Shown here piece after piece: positions 12,120 to 24,698 of a stretch of 64,000 bases of DNA (within the stretch, counting starts at the first letter, position 1; each line of letters opens with the position of its first letter). A program made the position numbers and the translations under genes. The stretch is taken from positions 186,001 through 250,000 of the forward strand of contig NCSJ02000005.1 in NCBI GenBank assembly GCA_002812745.2. The letters run 5' to 3'. This stretch comes from Scytalidium lignicola. Lineage: Eukaryota > Ascomycota > Leotiomycetes. The notes beneath the pieces are model-generated. The model saw only the letters and a program-made list of their open reading frames with translations. It had not been told where the DNA came from and searched no databases.

Positions 12120-13204
12120 ATGAGTGGCGGATGGAATACCAGCAAGTATTGCCCATGAAATTATCATCTATGACAATGCTGATCTTTATTTTTGTAACAG
12201 TTGAATCCGATGCAGTCAGTTCACCAACACGTTGAGAGCTGCCTTTCATAACCCCCAACTGACACGAAGCTACATAGGGGGTTTTCACCTTTCTGTTGGA
12301 TAATCTGGGCGTCAAAGATGTACAATTTGAAGAGCTTATCGCACTCGATTCCTCCTTTCTCCGGCAATTGAGTCCCGTTTATGGAGTCATCTTTCTTTTC
12401 AAATACCCGACGTCAGAGAGCGGAAACACAGACGGGACGCCGAAAGATGGCAGTTATGATTATGCTGCAGCAGAGCAATTGTTTTTCGCTGCGCAGACAA
12501 TCCAGAATGCATGTGGTACACAGGCATTATTATCAGTGCTTCTCAACAAGACTGGAGAGATAGAAATCGGACAACAGTTACGAGAATTTCGAGAATTCAC
12601 GGAAGGCTTTCCGCCGGAGTTTAGAGGCGAAGCTCTATCGAATTCGGAGTTGATTAGGGGTGTACACAATTCTTTTGCCAGGAGCAGTCCCTTTGTGGAT
12701 GAGACACAACGTACTGCGACTGACGACGATGACGTTTATCACTTTATCGCGTACACACCCATCAACGGCGTTTTGTATGAACTGGATGGATTGCAACCGG
12801 CGCCCATCTCTCATGGAGCCTGCACATTTGACGAATTTCCTGAAAAGGTGATTCCTGTGCTGCAACGCAGAATTGAGAGGTATCCAGCTACGGAGATCAG
12901 ATTTAACCTGCTAGCTATGGTAAGAGATCTGAGAATACGGGCAAAGGAATTCGGCGACCATGAGATGCAGGTACGGGAAGAAATGAAGAGACGCGAATGG
13001 ATGTTTGAGAATGCATTGCGCAGGCATAACTTCGTCGGCTTTGCTGGAGAGGTACTGAAAGCAGTTATTGCGCAGAAGCTGAAGGAAGGCCCGGCTGCGT
13101 ATAAGAAATGGATTGATGAAGCAAAGGCAAAGACAAACCAAAGGTCCATCGACCAAAGGAAAAAGGGAGGCACTGCTGAAGAGGATGAGGAGATGATAGG
13201 TTAG
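12120..13204 (+). CDS. uch2: Ubiquitin C-terminal hydrolase, UCH37/Uch2 type
   Basis: A peptidase C12 deubiquitinase that trims ubiquitin from proteasome substrates, acting with the 19S regulatory particle. Exons 12120-12141, 12201-12214 and 12278-13204; 320 residues. The active-site residues are visible: Cys91 in NACGTQA, His167 in VYHFIAY and Asp182 in YELDGL. The C-terminal basic, coiled tail (WMFENALRRHNFVGFAGEVLK) is the UCH37-like domain that binds the proteasome receptor Rpn13. The N terminus MSGGWNTIESDAGVF only appears after splicing a GC-AG intron (GCAAGT donor) and a 14-nt exon. The start ATG at 12120 fits the family. Divergent neighbour: the PAC4-like gene. Confidence 0.93.
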
Positions 13205-13969
13205 ATTACGAATTAGATGCTCCATGAGTGACAGGTTTTCATAAGAATAATCATGATTTCTGGCGATACAGCCATCGCGTGTGCTGGGGGGATTCTTGCA
13301 CGCTATTATAGCCTTAGCATTGAAGAAACATGAAGTACTAGCAGGCTAGATACTCTACAATCTTCACAAATCCCTATGTAGCACACGATGGTCCTGGTGC
13401 GGAAAATGTAGTAAGCGCTATAGGGATATTTATACATGGCACTTCGGAGGTCGAGACCTATGGTGGGGCGGCGCTGTGATACCACGGAGGGAGACCAGGT
13501 AGTGAAACGGCCTATCAGCTTCTGCTACAGTACCAGCCTCATAGCATCCCTAAACACAAGAATGTTGACGATGATCTGAATGGCCTGAAGTATCCCTTTT
13601 GCTATGCATCTGCCAAAGAACTCTCAGCCTTTACTCGATGTAGATGCAGAACATTGAAGTTTTCGAAGATTCCAGGCAGGCGGGGATGTACTATCTGACG
13701 CCCAAGCGCTATTGGTTGACAGCGCCACCGCAGACGAATCATCCCTACCGCACCACCCGAGCAACATCATCTCTCTGACCGTCATGACATCTGCAACTCC
13801 GCGACAAGACATCTCTTCTACCCATAACAACGACTCAGGACGTGCGACGTGCTGAGATTGAACACAACTCGGACAGGAAGGATCACTTTCAACACAATAC
13901 CAAGAGCATATCATCGATCCCGGATGCCACACACTATCTCTTGGGGTCAGCGATAAGACAGCGACCGTC
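13205..13969. other. Intergenic region, nothing recognised
   Basis: About 0.76 kb between the UCH37-like stop and the start of the Ssh4-like gene, both on the plus strand. It should hold a 3' end and a promoter. I see no further gene. Confidence 0.6.
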
Positions 13970-15683
13970 ATGACGTTGGAAGCGGAGGATGTTCTGCGGG
14001 CAGTACACACAACACTCACTTCCTTAGCAACGCCAGCGACTTCAACAATCCCCGCTGTAAAAGAAGGTGAGGTGCACATAATGGCAGCCCTAATGCAGGG
14101 CCAGGGCCAAGGCGACGACGGAATGCTGCACACCACTGATTCGACAATCAACGGGGTAGTCATTGGATTGCTAAGCTCATTTGGTTCGGCGCTTTTGATT
14201 GCGAGCATATTCCTTATCGTATATTTCTTCAGATATACCACTGGTGGTCGTATTATTCTTGATCGGTTTGCACGCCCTGGTGAATATGATGACGAACAGG
14301 CATTCGCACGGGAGGAGGCAGAGGCTTTGGAGGTGATGGATGACATTCAAAGAACAGAGTATCTGAGAGCTAAATGTAGGTGCATTCTACCGGCTGAAAC
14401 ACCTTTGCTGCAGCAGGCGCATGGAGCATATGGGGATATGGCTGCTAACTATTACTACAGCATTTATACAAGCAAACCCTCCGGATTCTGTTCCTACCGA
14501 TATCTCGTTATCACAATACCTTGCAATACAAGAGAAGGGAGTATCGGCGTGGGAGTTTGAGCCTGATTTAGAAATAGCCAACTGTTTTGTGGAAGCAAGA
14601 ACCGAGATCGAATTCTTTGAGCAGTCTCTCACGCTGACTAATTTACCTCTGCCTAAACAAAATGAGGTTTACTACTGGGAGGCCAAAATATACGATAAGC
14701 CGGAAACTAGTATGATTAGTATTGGAGTGGCCACCAAGCCATACCCGTTATTTAGACTTCCTGGTATGTTGACATTGTCATACATTCAAGATCGATCGCC
14801 GTTGCTTACTAAATATACAGGATACCATAAATATTCCGTTGCATACACTTCTATTGGCGAGCGAAGACATAATCAACCTTTTAAGGGCGTTATCTATGGC
14901 CCAATGTACGTTCAAGGCGATGTTGTTGGAGTTGGATACAGACCTCGGACAGGCACAATTTTCTTTACGAGAAACGGTAAAAAATTGGAGGACGTAGCAC
15001 ACGGCCTCAAATCACAAAATCTCTTCCCAGCCGTTGGTGCGACTGGTCCATGTACAGTGCATGTCAATTTTGGACAGTCTGGATTCGTTTTCATCGAAGC
15101 CAACGTCAAAAAGTGGGGATTGGCTCCGATGACAGGCAGCCTCGCACCTCCCCCTCCTTACGGGAGTGAACAGGGCAGTATTCTCCTCGAAACCGGCAGA
15201 GAAGGTGCTCAGAGCAGTTATATGGACCCCCGGCATGGACGAACACGAAGCGGCAATTTCAGATACGGTCCTCCTACCAGCCCTGGCCCAGCGCGATCAC
15301 CGACTGATATATCACTCGCACCACTCGCACATATTCCTTCTCATGATGATCCTGGTGAAGGACCGAGCGGGTCAGGAGGAACTACGGGCAACGATACAGC
15401 AAATACATCAACCGTACATGTTGGTCTAGGACTTCACGACCACATCCAACCGCCTCCTGAATATTCAAGTCCTGTGACGTCGAATCCCGGAAGTCGTCGT
15501 AGTAGTACTGATGACAATGAAGGCACTCCTTTAATCAGACGGAGGAGCCCACCTCCGCCAATACCAAGTTATAGTGACGCTGTAGCGGAAGACAGAGCCC
15601 GCGAGAGAAGTAACAGCAACAGACCTAGCGGCAGCACCGCTGGGAACCGAGAAAATGGGCGAGAAAGACATGACACTATTTAA
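13970..15683 (+). CDS. SSH4: Ssh4/Ear1-like SPRY membrane adaptor for Rsp5
   Basis: Endosome/vacuole membrane protein that recruits the HECT ubiquitin ligase Rsp5 to membrane cargo for sorting to the vacuole. Exons 13970-14375, 14461-14763 and 14821-15683; 523 residues. One transmembrane segment lies near residues 62-90 (GVVIGLLSSFGSALLIAS). A B30.2/SPRY domain covers about 200-325, with NEVYYWEAKIYDK and GYRPRTGTIFFTRNGK. Two PY motifs for Rsp5 WW domains follow: PPPY near 346 and PPEY near 447, in a long disordered tail. The second intron is 57 nt with no in-frame stop, so keeping it would add 19 residues inside the SPRY domain. Regulation is not evident. Confidence 0.92.
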
Positions 15684-16373
15684 ATAAGTTTAGGAAGAAA
15701 AACGATGAGGCCGTCTAAAAAGAGCTGGGAGGGCTGTTTTGAACAAATATCTTTAGCGTTGGGAGCACGTGGCTGCTATTAGTCNTTTTTCTTTGTACTT
15801 ATGGGTTGGGGGAAATATAATGAAATATGGCGAATCAGGAGTTTTTCGGTGATCAAAGGAGGGAAATCTTTGTGTGGTTGTGAAATGGGCAAAGGAGGTT
15901 GTCGTTAATCGAAACTTAAGTTTTGGTGCCTGGGTATGGCCCATCGAGTTATACTACTCTACTGACTTGACTGTCTATCTCATATCTGTGGAGTTCATGA
16001 ATATAGCATAGCGCTGTCCTTTCAATATATTATGTCACGTATTTAGCTTTGATTCGTTTAGGTTTCTCGAAGCAATATACGCATTAGAGGACTCTTATCG
16101 TGCCCTGTTAATGAGACCTCTCAACTGCATTGATCTTCCGCTTCCCTTTGTGAATGATATCATCATATCATCATGCCATTCTTGAAAGTAAGATAGGTGA
16201 TCAGGTGATCATAATGCATACTATGGTTATCGGAATAATGCCTTTAGATCCCCGAATCTATTCCAGTAGCAAACAAACATCATAATTACCATGCCACCCA
16301 CCAATTGAAATAAATAACCAGCAAACCATTTGAGTAGAACCATCAACCCTCCGGTAACGCCATGGTATAAGAC
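15684..16373. other. Convergent intergenic region
   Basis: About 0.7 kb between the stop codons of the Ssh4-like gene (+) and the phosphodiesterase (-). It contains one N at 15785 beside a T run. Expected to hold both 3' ends; no gene seen. Confidence 0.65.
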
Positions 16374-18150
16374 CTACAAATACACATCCTCTCCCGGCCT
16401 AGAAAGAATAAATTCACAACCCAATCTTGCCTCCTCATCATATTCATTTAGCTCGTTAATGATAACATCTCCAACAGGAGGTCCGTCATCAAGGATATCT
16501 TTAACATGTATAATCACAACCTTAATTCCTGCTAAAGGAAATTCTCTAGATTTATGACCTTGTAGTCCTAGTGATATTTCCTGGGAAGCAGCCGCGGGAT
16601 CGGTATGGCTCCGAGTTTCCCTAATCTCGACATCTATTGCCGGAGCATGAACCTTCGTTAACGGGCTGGGCGGCGAGGTTTGTGAGTATTCAACATCGCT
16701 GGGTTCAAGTGAGGATCTAGTTGAGCGTCGAGACCTCTGATCGATACTATTGATACTGGCTACTCTCTTTCTCTTCTTCGTATCTTTCGTTTTATCCTTA
16801 TTTTGGAATTGATTTATTTCGCTAGCAAGAACCTTTAGCTCCTCTATGAGAAATCTGGGAGCTAAATGCCCAAACAGTTGCTCATCAGGACGCGAGTCGT
16901 CGTATGAGCACTCAATGAAGATGGCTCCTAGTTCGCCGCCAGCCACTTTCGGGGCCGCTTCTCTCCATACTTGTCTGTTTCGAGGCAATAGAGATAGTGA
17001 ATCTGGTTCTACATCTCCGAATATCAAAACCTCGCGTCCGGTAGCAAGATCTCGGATAAAATGGGCTGAGCTGTTGTAAACACAAACCCGCTCTAAAGTA
17101 TTGTACCTGTATGGTAGGCCTGGGGACATGTAGTTATCGCCTGATAGAGATCGAGGTGATCCTTGAAATCCCATTCCTGAACCCGATCTAGACATCTCGT
17201 GAGGATTGTCGATTTGTGTTGATCCCCGATGACTATGATTTTCAATGCAATGGCCATGGCTGACACTCCATGTCTTGACACTTAATCCGTCGCACACTTC
17301 GACATACCCTCTCCCTTGCGCATTACCAAGAGCTGGAGAACCACCATCAACTAGACGCATATACGTTACTAACCCGGCGCCGTTGTTCTCATCTGACAGA
17401 TTAGGCCAGATAACATTATTGAAAATGTGATCCTTAATGGCCTCAATGGTTGAAGGAAGTCCGGCTAATCTCTTGGGCCGCGAATTTGGCAGAGCTGCTG
17501 TATTTACAACAAACCCAGTAATATGGTCTAGATGAGGATGTGTGATCAGGAATGTGTCGATCATAGTGTGAGTGAAATACGCAGCATTGGCAAGGGATGA
17601 AATATGGGGTATTTTGAGGCCATGGAAGGGACCATCTGTTAGAGTGACAGGCCGCTCCTTGGTGCTTGGTTCGTGCGATTCCAGGATACGTCTGATTGCT
17701 GCTAGATGTGTCCCTGCATCAACAGCAAGGATGGATCCTCTCTTCCATCCTGATGCTGTTGACCGTACGAGGAAGGCAGTAGTGTTATCCTCCCTTGGGC
17801 CTCCTCCTGATCCCTATAACAAACCTATCAGTTTTGTATATAGAGCGTGCAAATCAATCGGGATTCTCAGTGATAATTTGGAGAATTTGGAAACAATATG
17901 CTCCACGTGACCATCGGTTTGCAAAAGGCATTGTGCATCAGGAAGAGACTCGAACGAGGTAGTATCTGATTTAACAATAAAGAACAAGAGAAATGTAACT
18001 ATTCTAGAACTTCCAGGGTGATTGCAAGATCCCGTAACGTGGTCGATCAGGTTGCGACGGGATAATACGGATGTGTCTTCAACTCACCAAAACAATGACC
18101 TGCAATGCAGGCCCGCCACTTTTTGCAGGCGTCCCCTCACCTTCCACCAT
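16374..18150 (-). CDS. PDE1: Class II cAMP phosphodiesterase (PDE1/PdeA type)
   Basis: Low-affinity 3',5'-cyclic-nucleotide phosphodiesterase that hydrolyses cAMP and so damps PKA signalling. Exons 18150-18088 and 17813-16374; 500 residues. It has the class II metallo-beta-lactamase fold. Visible are LGSGGGPREDNTTAFLVR near the N terminus, the metal-binding HPHLDH at residues 113-118, the VSHGHC histidines, and IFIECSYDD before GHLAPRFLIEEL. A low-complexity basic insert (KKRKR, serine-rich) interrupts the C-terminal half, as is common in filamentous fungi. The 274-nt intron is long for this window and holds a CACGTGAC word. Exon 1 encodes only 21 residues but its start and GTGAGT donor fit well. 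Confidence 0.93.
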
Positions 18151-18879
18151 TGGAAGATGTGAAGCCTGGGACTTCGAAGCAAGATTTCAACGTATAAGAC
18201 AAATCACAGGCCTTCAAAATTGTTCCAGATGTTCGTGGTCTTAACTGCAGCTTTCCGATGGATGTCTCAGCCTGGCTAGTTGAGTGCACGTGACTGACAA
18301 TGTACTTAAAATGAACACTCTCAAGACAAGAAAACGGATTTATAGGAACAAATTCCCAAAGGAATTGACCGTACTGTATATGCTTTGAAAGAAGCAGACC
18401 GCAATCTAGACTGTCTTTGTTTATTCCTCTTTCATCGATCTCTCCAAGGGTCAGCCGCACGCCTTCTCGGTCGTTCCGAGGGAAGGTACGAACTAACCCC
18501 AATATGGACTAAGCTACAGCACTGCCTCTGGGGAACTCCTGTTCCCCATCAAGTTATTTGCTAGGAAGCTGATGAAGAATCATCCGTCAGTCTGCCCAAC
18601 CTTAAGTTATTTGATAACACAAATATGTAATTTCTATTGTGTAATGGTATAGACTACCTTGCTTTCCTGTAATATAAGCGGGAACTTATTATCCAAAGAA
18701 ATAAAGTGATAAAACTACCCCTAGGTATGCTATGCATTCAATCATATATCAACCCACATCCGTATCATGCATTACTTTTAGAAAGAAGGAAATAAACACC
18801 GTACACCATGCTATATCCATTTCTTCGAAGAGTGTCTACACAGATTATCTCATATATAAATAAGATATTATCATCATTA
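18151..18879. other. Intergenic region
   Basis: About 0.73 kb between the phosphodiesterase start and the CPS1/DIP2 stop (both minus). A CACGTGAC word lies near 18286-18294, upstream of the phosphodiesterase. I see no gene. Confidence 0.6.
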
Positions 18880-21800
18880 TCATCCGGCAAGGCCTATAAA
18901 CTTCGTAGCATCTTGTCTCCAGCTACCTTCCTCTTCCTGACTAGCCGAAGTGTTTTGAACTCTTAGATTGCCGTATTGTTGGTGGGGTGGATTGCGTATA
19001 TCTCCTGGAAGCTGCTTGGGTTCTGGTGGAGGAGGTGGAGCAGAGACTGGAGGCTTTGGACCCACTCTCGGAGGATGTTCTGAAATAGATAAGTTGAAAT
19101 TAGGGATTTCAAAGTTGCTGAGGCCATGATCACTAGGAAGCTCTAGTCGAATTCCATGCGGTTCAGTAGGAGTTTCATCGCTCTTCGTTGAGGTCCCATT
19201 GCCGTTCACGTCCCTCGAGGGAGAATCATTGTAATTCTCCGCTGGCATCTCTGATATGCCAACAGGTTGTAATGCAGAATAACTCTGTTGATTCTGAGCT
19301 GCGTATTCTTCTTCGAGAATCTGGGGTGCTGGTTCCACGTTGCGGAGACTGGTTGCAAGTACGCTGCTGTTTCTAATACTAGGATGCCCACTACGAGGCT
19401 CCATAGTCTCTGTGACATCTGAGAGAGTAGAATCGGCGTCTCTAATGCCAAATTGTGCCATGGTCCGCATCTTTCTGGTAACCCAACTTGCAAGAATCTT
19501 CCCTCGTTGTTTCTCCCCAAGCCGAGAACGAGGGAAGTCACCCTTATTGACAAACGCCACAATATCCACGATTATTTGATGCTCATTTAGAATAGCGTTG
19601 ACAATAACAGGGACAATGGACGCTAGGTAGGCTTTTCTAGTTACTTCTACCAAGACAACAATGAGTCCGCCAGCTTGAAAAATGGCACTGCAGGGGGATA
19701 ATCAGTGAAGCTCGTAGTAAATTTCCAGAGGTGAACGACTTACCAACCACCAGGTACAATATTTCGGTGACACTTCTCTACAGAGTACTCAATGTCCATT
19801 GGGAAGTGACTCAATCCATTGATCTCGAACGTCTCACCAATGCTTCCTAAGACAAAGAGTACTTGCATCTCAACTAATGCATTATTTGCGCCGATAGGCC
19901 TGCTCACAATATGCAAGAATCCCAAATCGCCTGTTCGAACGTATTCTGTCGTCTCATCACCATCGATAGTATGCCCGTCAAATCTCTCAGCATCAAATGG
20001 GTCCTTGGAGCCATAAAACGACTTCACACACGCTTCGGAGGACACCCAAATTTCGCCATATTCGCCCTCATGGCAGAGCATTCGGCTCTCGGGATTGACA
20101 ATGGCTATTTGTGTGGATACAGGAACCATACCTGAATCTTGAACCAGTAGTGCTTTTGGATCCGTGTCAGGATCGATAGGATAAATCAAGCCTCTTCGCA
20201 GTGCCTGTGTATCGAGCCACAGCTCGACTGGTTCGGTGCACATGTATGAGCGGGATGCGATCATAGGGTTTAGGACGTGTGAGTAAATGGTGTTTATAGC
20301 AGTTCGATCAAGGCCAGTACCCGCAAAGTGAAGACGGACTTTCTGGAACACATCGACACGTGGTCGTCCCTCTGCTGAGATCATCATATTTTTCAGTTCA
20401 TGAAGCATGAATCCTTTACCTGGCATAACGGCCATAGCATGATCAAGCATTTGTGGTGTTGCGTATGTATCCTTGATTTTGTACCTTGAGAGTGTTAAGA
20501 ATAGAGAGATGGGATTCTGAGCAAACTCGACAGGGGAAACAAGGTATGTAGGAGCACCAACAAAGACACCCATAAGGCAGGTATGAACGAATCCTAGACC
20601 GCTTGTGCTGCGAACGCAACCCAGGACTGGCCTGGAACTCGTCATTTGACAGGTTTCCTTTTGAACTTTACACATACCCATGATAGTATCATGGCTAAGC
20701 TGCACAGCAATGCGTCTTTGATCTGGAGTCCAATAAGTCCACACCAAGACTGGATAACCTGGTTGGACCCAAGCTGGCTGCATGGTAAGTCCAAGGTCTC
20801 TGCAGCCATTATTCTGTTTTGGTGGCTTTGTGGTGTTAAAGACACTGGGAACAGATACTTTGAGAATTTGTGCTGATTGCTTGATATGTTGCGAGACCGT
20901 CTTTTGCTTCAATAAGTGATCCACATCTTGATTGACCAGGACAGCCTTGACACGATAATCCGTAACCATATGAAGAAACGCCGGCGCATCTTCATTTAGA
21001 CGGTTCTGGTCCAACGGAGCCATAGGAATTGCTGTAGCCCCGAGACAAAAACAAGCATGAACAGCATACACAAAATCTTCGGAATGCGTATACATAAGGA
21101 TCAAGTGATCACCTGCCCTAACTTTGACCTTATTTTTGAGATACATGGCTACCGCAGCAACTTTTGTATCCAGCTTCTTCCATGTGATTCCCTTTCCTTC
21201 TTTACCACGTCCATCGATAGTACAGTAAGATAACTCTTCTGCTTGCCTAGCGACTCGCCATTGTAACAAGTCTACGATGCTCGAGAAATTGTTCAACGGC
21301 GTGGATGTTCGATCATCAATTACCACTTCTCTGCGATCAATTCCCGAGTACTGCTTCTCTCCAGGCGATAAGAGGTCCTCTCTGGTCTGAGATGCGAGAG
21401 GAGACCAGATCCCGCCAATGGGATCTACACCAATAGGAAGATTAAGGACGGCTCTTTCGACGCCAAATTTCACATGTACGCAAGGCAAACTCCCTAAATC
21501 GAACTCTTTCCGACAGAGCATATTGCCAATTTCTTTTCGACCGTTTTTCAGGACCTTTGGTAGCGTATTTGGTGCCGTTATCATAACACAATATACTCTG
21601 AGATGATGTTCTTGCATTAAGACTTCTATGCATCTCTCTGACAATGAATCTAAAAGAGCGGTGTCTAATTGACGTGGGGCCCCCCAGAAGTCACAGGTGC
21701 AGTCGAAGCTGCCTGTGATTCAAGCAATACTATAGGAAGATGCTCATCGTTGACAAATATATCAAAAGCCGAGCAATCATAAATTTTCGGGACATTCTTC

Positions 21801-24698
21801 ATGATGCTCACAATGATATGCTGTACAAAGAAATACCGGTACTCAGCCACCTCATGGCCGTGTTCGACCCACTCGACTTTCTGTCTCAAACGATCCTCAT
21901 ATAATCCTAGCACAAATATCTTGCCCTCGATTACGGTTCCTAGAAGGCCCGTCCGCAAAAATTCTGGCTCGATCATCATGGGCGTTGGGTCGCCGGGTTC
22001 AAATTTGTAGGGCCTAGCATGGAAGATCTGTTCGGTATGCTTGGGTAATGCCCAGAATCCACCAGACAAAGATGGAGAGTCAACCCAAATCTCACCTATA
22101 GAATGGGGAGAGGCCAGAAGGCCGGTCTCTGGATCAACTACAGCTAATGTAGCATCTGGAATTGGAAACCCGAAAGCTCCAACTCTGACTGTGCTAGGGT
22201 CACTGCTTCCTTTTTTCCGCGCTTCTTCTCCAATTGCAACAACGACGACTTCGTTAGACTTGAGTGCCTCACGATCCAAAAGCACTTCGCCTAACTCGGT
22301 CCTATCGCGCTCTTTTTTTGGTGTTGGAGTACCTCCGCCAATCAAACTTGCAAATCCATTTCCTGCTGGTTTTTCTTTTTCATCTTCTTTTTCTTCTGCA
22401 GATTCGTCGGATCCCATGTCTAATTTCAGAGGACAACCCATCCTTTCTTCTCCACCTAACCAGTCCCGCATGCCGATTACCATTCCTCCATGTTCTGGTA
22501 GACATAGCATCGGAGCAACTAACTCTCGTGCTCGTGGATTCCGCATTGGTCGTAGCCACCGATCTGCTAACACCTCATGAAATTCACTGTCAACAGTCAA
22601 TGTGTCTATTAAACAAAGTTTAACATGCTGGAAATTTGGCTCCATTCCCTTTTTAAAGTTTCTGGTTGTCATTGGATCTTGTTGGTAGTTGTAGGCTGCT
22701 CGTTTAAGGCCTGGATAATCCGCTAGCATCAAAGTTGCTCTATACTTTGTAACTAAATTGGCATAAAGACCTGGCATCTCCACGGCTTTGTTCTCCATCC
22801 ACACCGTTGTGTGTCCACCGTAAACTGTCAAAAGAACACCAAGAATCATCCCAATGCCTTGTCGTGGATCTAAATATGACACAAGGATTTCTCCCTTAGA
22901 TTTCCCGCCATTTATTAACATCCCATTCTTATCTCTGAGGCCCGTGTTAAACGTGTCTCGTTTGCCATCAGTGGGTACGGTCGAGATAATAGCGCTCAAA
23001 CATGCCATTTGGTGCATGATTGTACGATGGCTGAGGACCACACCACGCAAGTCTCCGGTAGGAGCCCGTGAGAATTCAATGTAAGCAAGATCGGGAACAG
23101 TAAGAGGCGGCACATCGTCTTTCTTCTTTGGATGGAAGCTTCCAAACTCGTTTGTCTTCCACCATTCGACCCCTTTAGGCCAGTTAAGTTTCTGAGTCGT
23201 GATATCACGTTGAAATGCCTTCAGGTTATTATCAGTAGTAAGCGCAAGGTGTGCTTGTGTGGATGTGAGAATGAGATTGAGTTTGGCATAATCTTCAAGC
23301 TCGTTGATAGGAACCGCGACAACTCCAGCAATGAAGCAGCCCATTAATGCTATTGCAAAGTCGATGATTTCGCTATCTCGATAGAGTAGAGCTACTCGGT
23401 CACCACGGTACAGAGAGCTTTTATCCCTAATCACTTGCGCCACTTTCTCAGCTCGACTGGCAAGTTTATCCCATGTAATGGAGGCAATCTCCTTTCCTTT
23501 AGAATCCAGCACCCAGTATGCTGGCATCTTTGCAGTGGTTCGGCCTCGATGTCTCAGGACAGCTGCAATATTATCAAACTTTGACATTGGTGTGCTTGAG
23601 TCGTGGGGATCGTATACTGCAAACGGGACATCTCGAGGCTCTAGCGGCATCATATATTCCAGGGCTGAAGGTGGAGGGAGATCACTTGTGGTCAACATTG
23701 GCGGCGCCATTGCAGCTGTGGGGGAGAATGCATCACTTGAAGAATAGCGATGTGGCCCTCCATATGCCGTCTGAGTCTGGGGGCTTTGATCGTAGCCTTG
23801 TTGACCCGTAAAGTCGGAAAAATATGCCTGTTGAGAGTCTAACATAGTTCCAGAACGACCTTGGTCGTACATATCTTCGGGTCGTTCCATGTATCCTCCT
23901 TGATGTGCTGGGTTAAAGGCATATTGTCGGGAATCCATTGTACGTGTTGACATACTTGGCTCTCCAGGACGTCCATATTGACTATCGTCTTGCTCGGGCA
24001 ATAATAGTTCATCAGTAGGGTTGCGAATGCCTAGTCGTAGATCTTGTGGTCTTCCAGCGTACGAAAACCCTTGAGCTTGCGGAGTCGCAAAACTCCCCGA
24101 ACTGTTCCTCATCGTACCAATCCCTAAAGAGGTTGACCGTGCTGGTGATTGAGGAGAGGCGTCGGGATGTAAGTCGTAGCCTTGCGGGGTGTAGCGTCCA
24201 CTTTGTGGATTAGAGTATTGTGGGTTATTGTATGTGTTGACCGCCACAAACGATGCCCTGCGAGAGTCATCATTTGAGGGATGCGTGGAGTCTTCGGGTG
24301 AGTGTACTCGTAGTCCTCGTGGATCTGCTGATGCTTGGGTTGGTCCAAGAAACTGTGATAGTAACAACGTCCGTCGTTTCTGGTATCTATGATTTAATAT
24401 TAGATACAAACATTGTATCAGGAACATCTAATGCTCGGTGGAATTTGTTGGCATATTGGAACAAGTCTCATACCCTTTCTCTGTGATATCTCCCTCCTGC
24501 ATGACCCGTTAGCCCGATTCAGATGCGAGATCCGCCTAGCCAAGTCCGTTTCAAACCCATTCCACAGTCATGGCAATAGACTGGGTCTAAGCGCAGCTGG
24601 AAACAGCGTCGATATCTGATTGGAATATATAAACACACCTCTAACTCTTGATCCAACACCTGCAGCTGTTGCTGCAATTCCGGATTATCTATATTCAT
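18880..24698 (-). CDS. CPS1: CPS1/DIP2-like double AMP-binding protein
   Basis: A large protein with a DMAP1-binding N terminus followed by two adenylate-forming (AMP-binding) domains; the animal homologue is DIP2, linked to diacylglycerol lipid metabolism, and the fungal CPS1 was described as a virulence factor. Exons 24698-24639, 24496-24474 (only 23 nt), 24386-19744 and 19687-18880; 1844 residues once one frame break is corrected. DMAP1-binding segment: residues about 4-40 (ELQQQLQVLDQELE, then YQKRRTLLLSQFLG). AMP-binding regions: about 320-920 and 1060-1520. I see no carrier or condensation domain, so it is not an NRPS. At 21680-21685 (minus-strand G run) one base is missing; adding it joins the two halves through RQLDTALLDSLSERC. 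Confidence 0.92.
21680..21685. other. Homopolymer frameshift in CPS1/DIP2
   Basis: A run of six C on the plus strand. In the minus-strand gene the frame stops just after it, while the next frame continues the conserved sequence. A run of seven would keep one frame, and the whole coding length then closes exactly. Most likely a sequencing undercall. Confidence 0.85.

Noticed and set aside
13624..14346. 240-codon open frame on the minus strand over the Ssh4-like first exon
   Set aside because: It is antisense to a well-supported gene, serine-rich, and resembles no family. It is a shadow frame.
18880..24698. NRPS or secondary-metabolite gene (two adenylation domains)
   Set aside because: There is no carrier, condensation or reductase domain and no biosynthetic neighbours. 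A DMAP1-binding N terminus and two AMP-binding domains fit CPS1/DIP2 instead.
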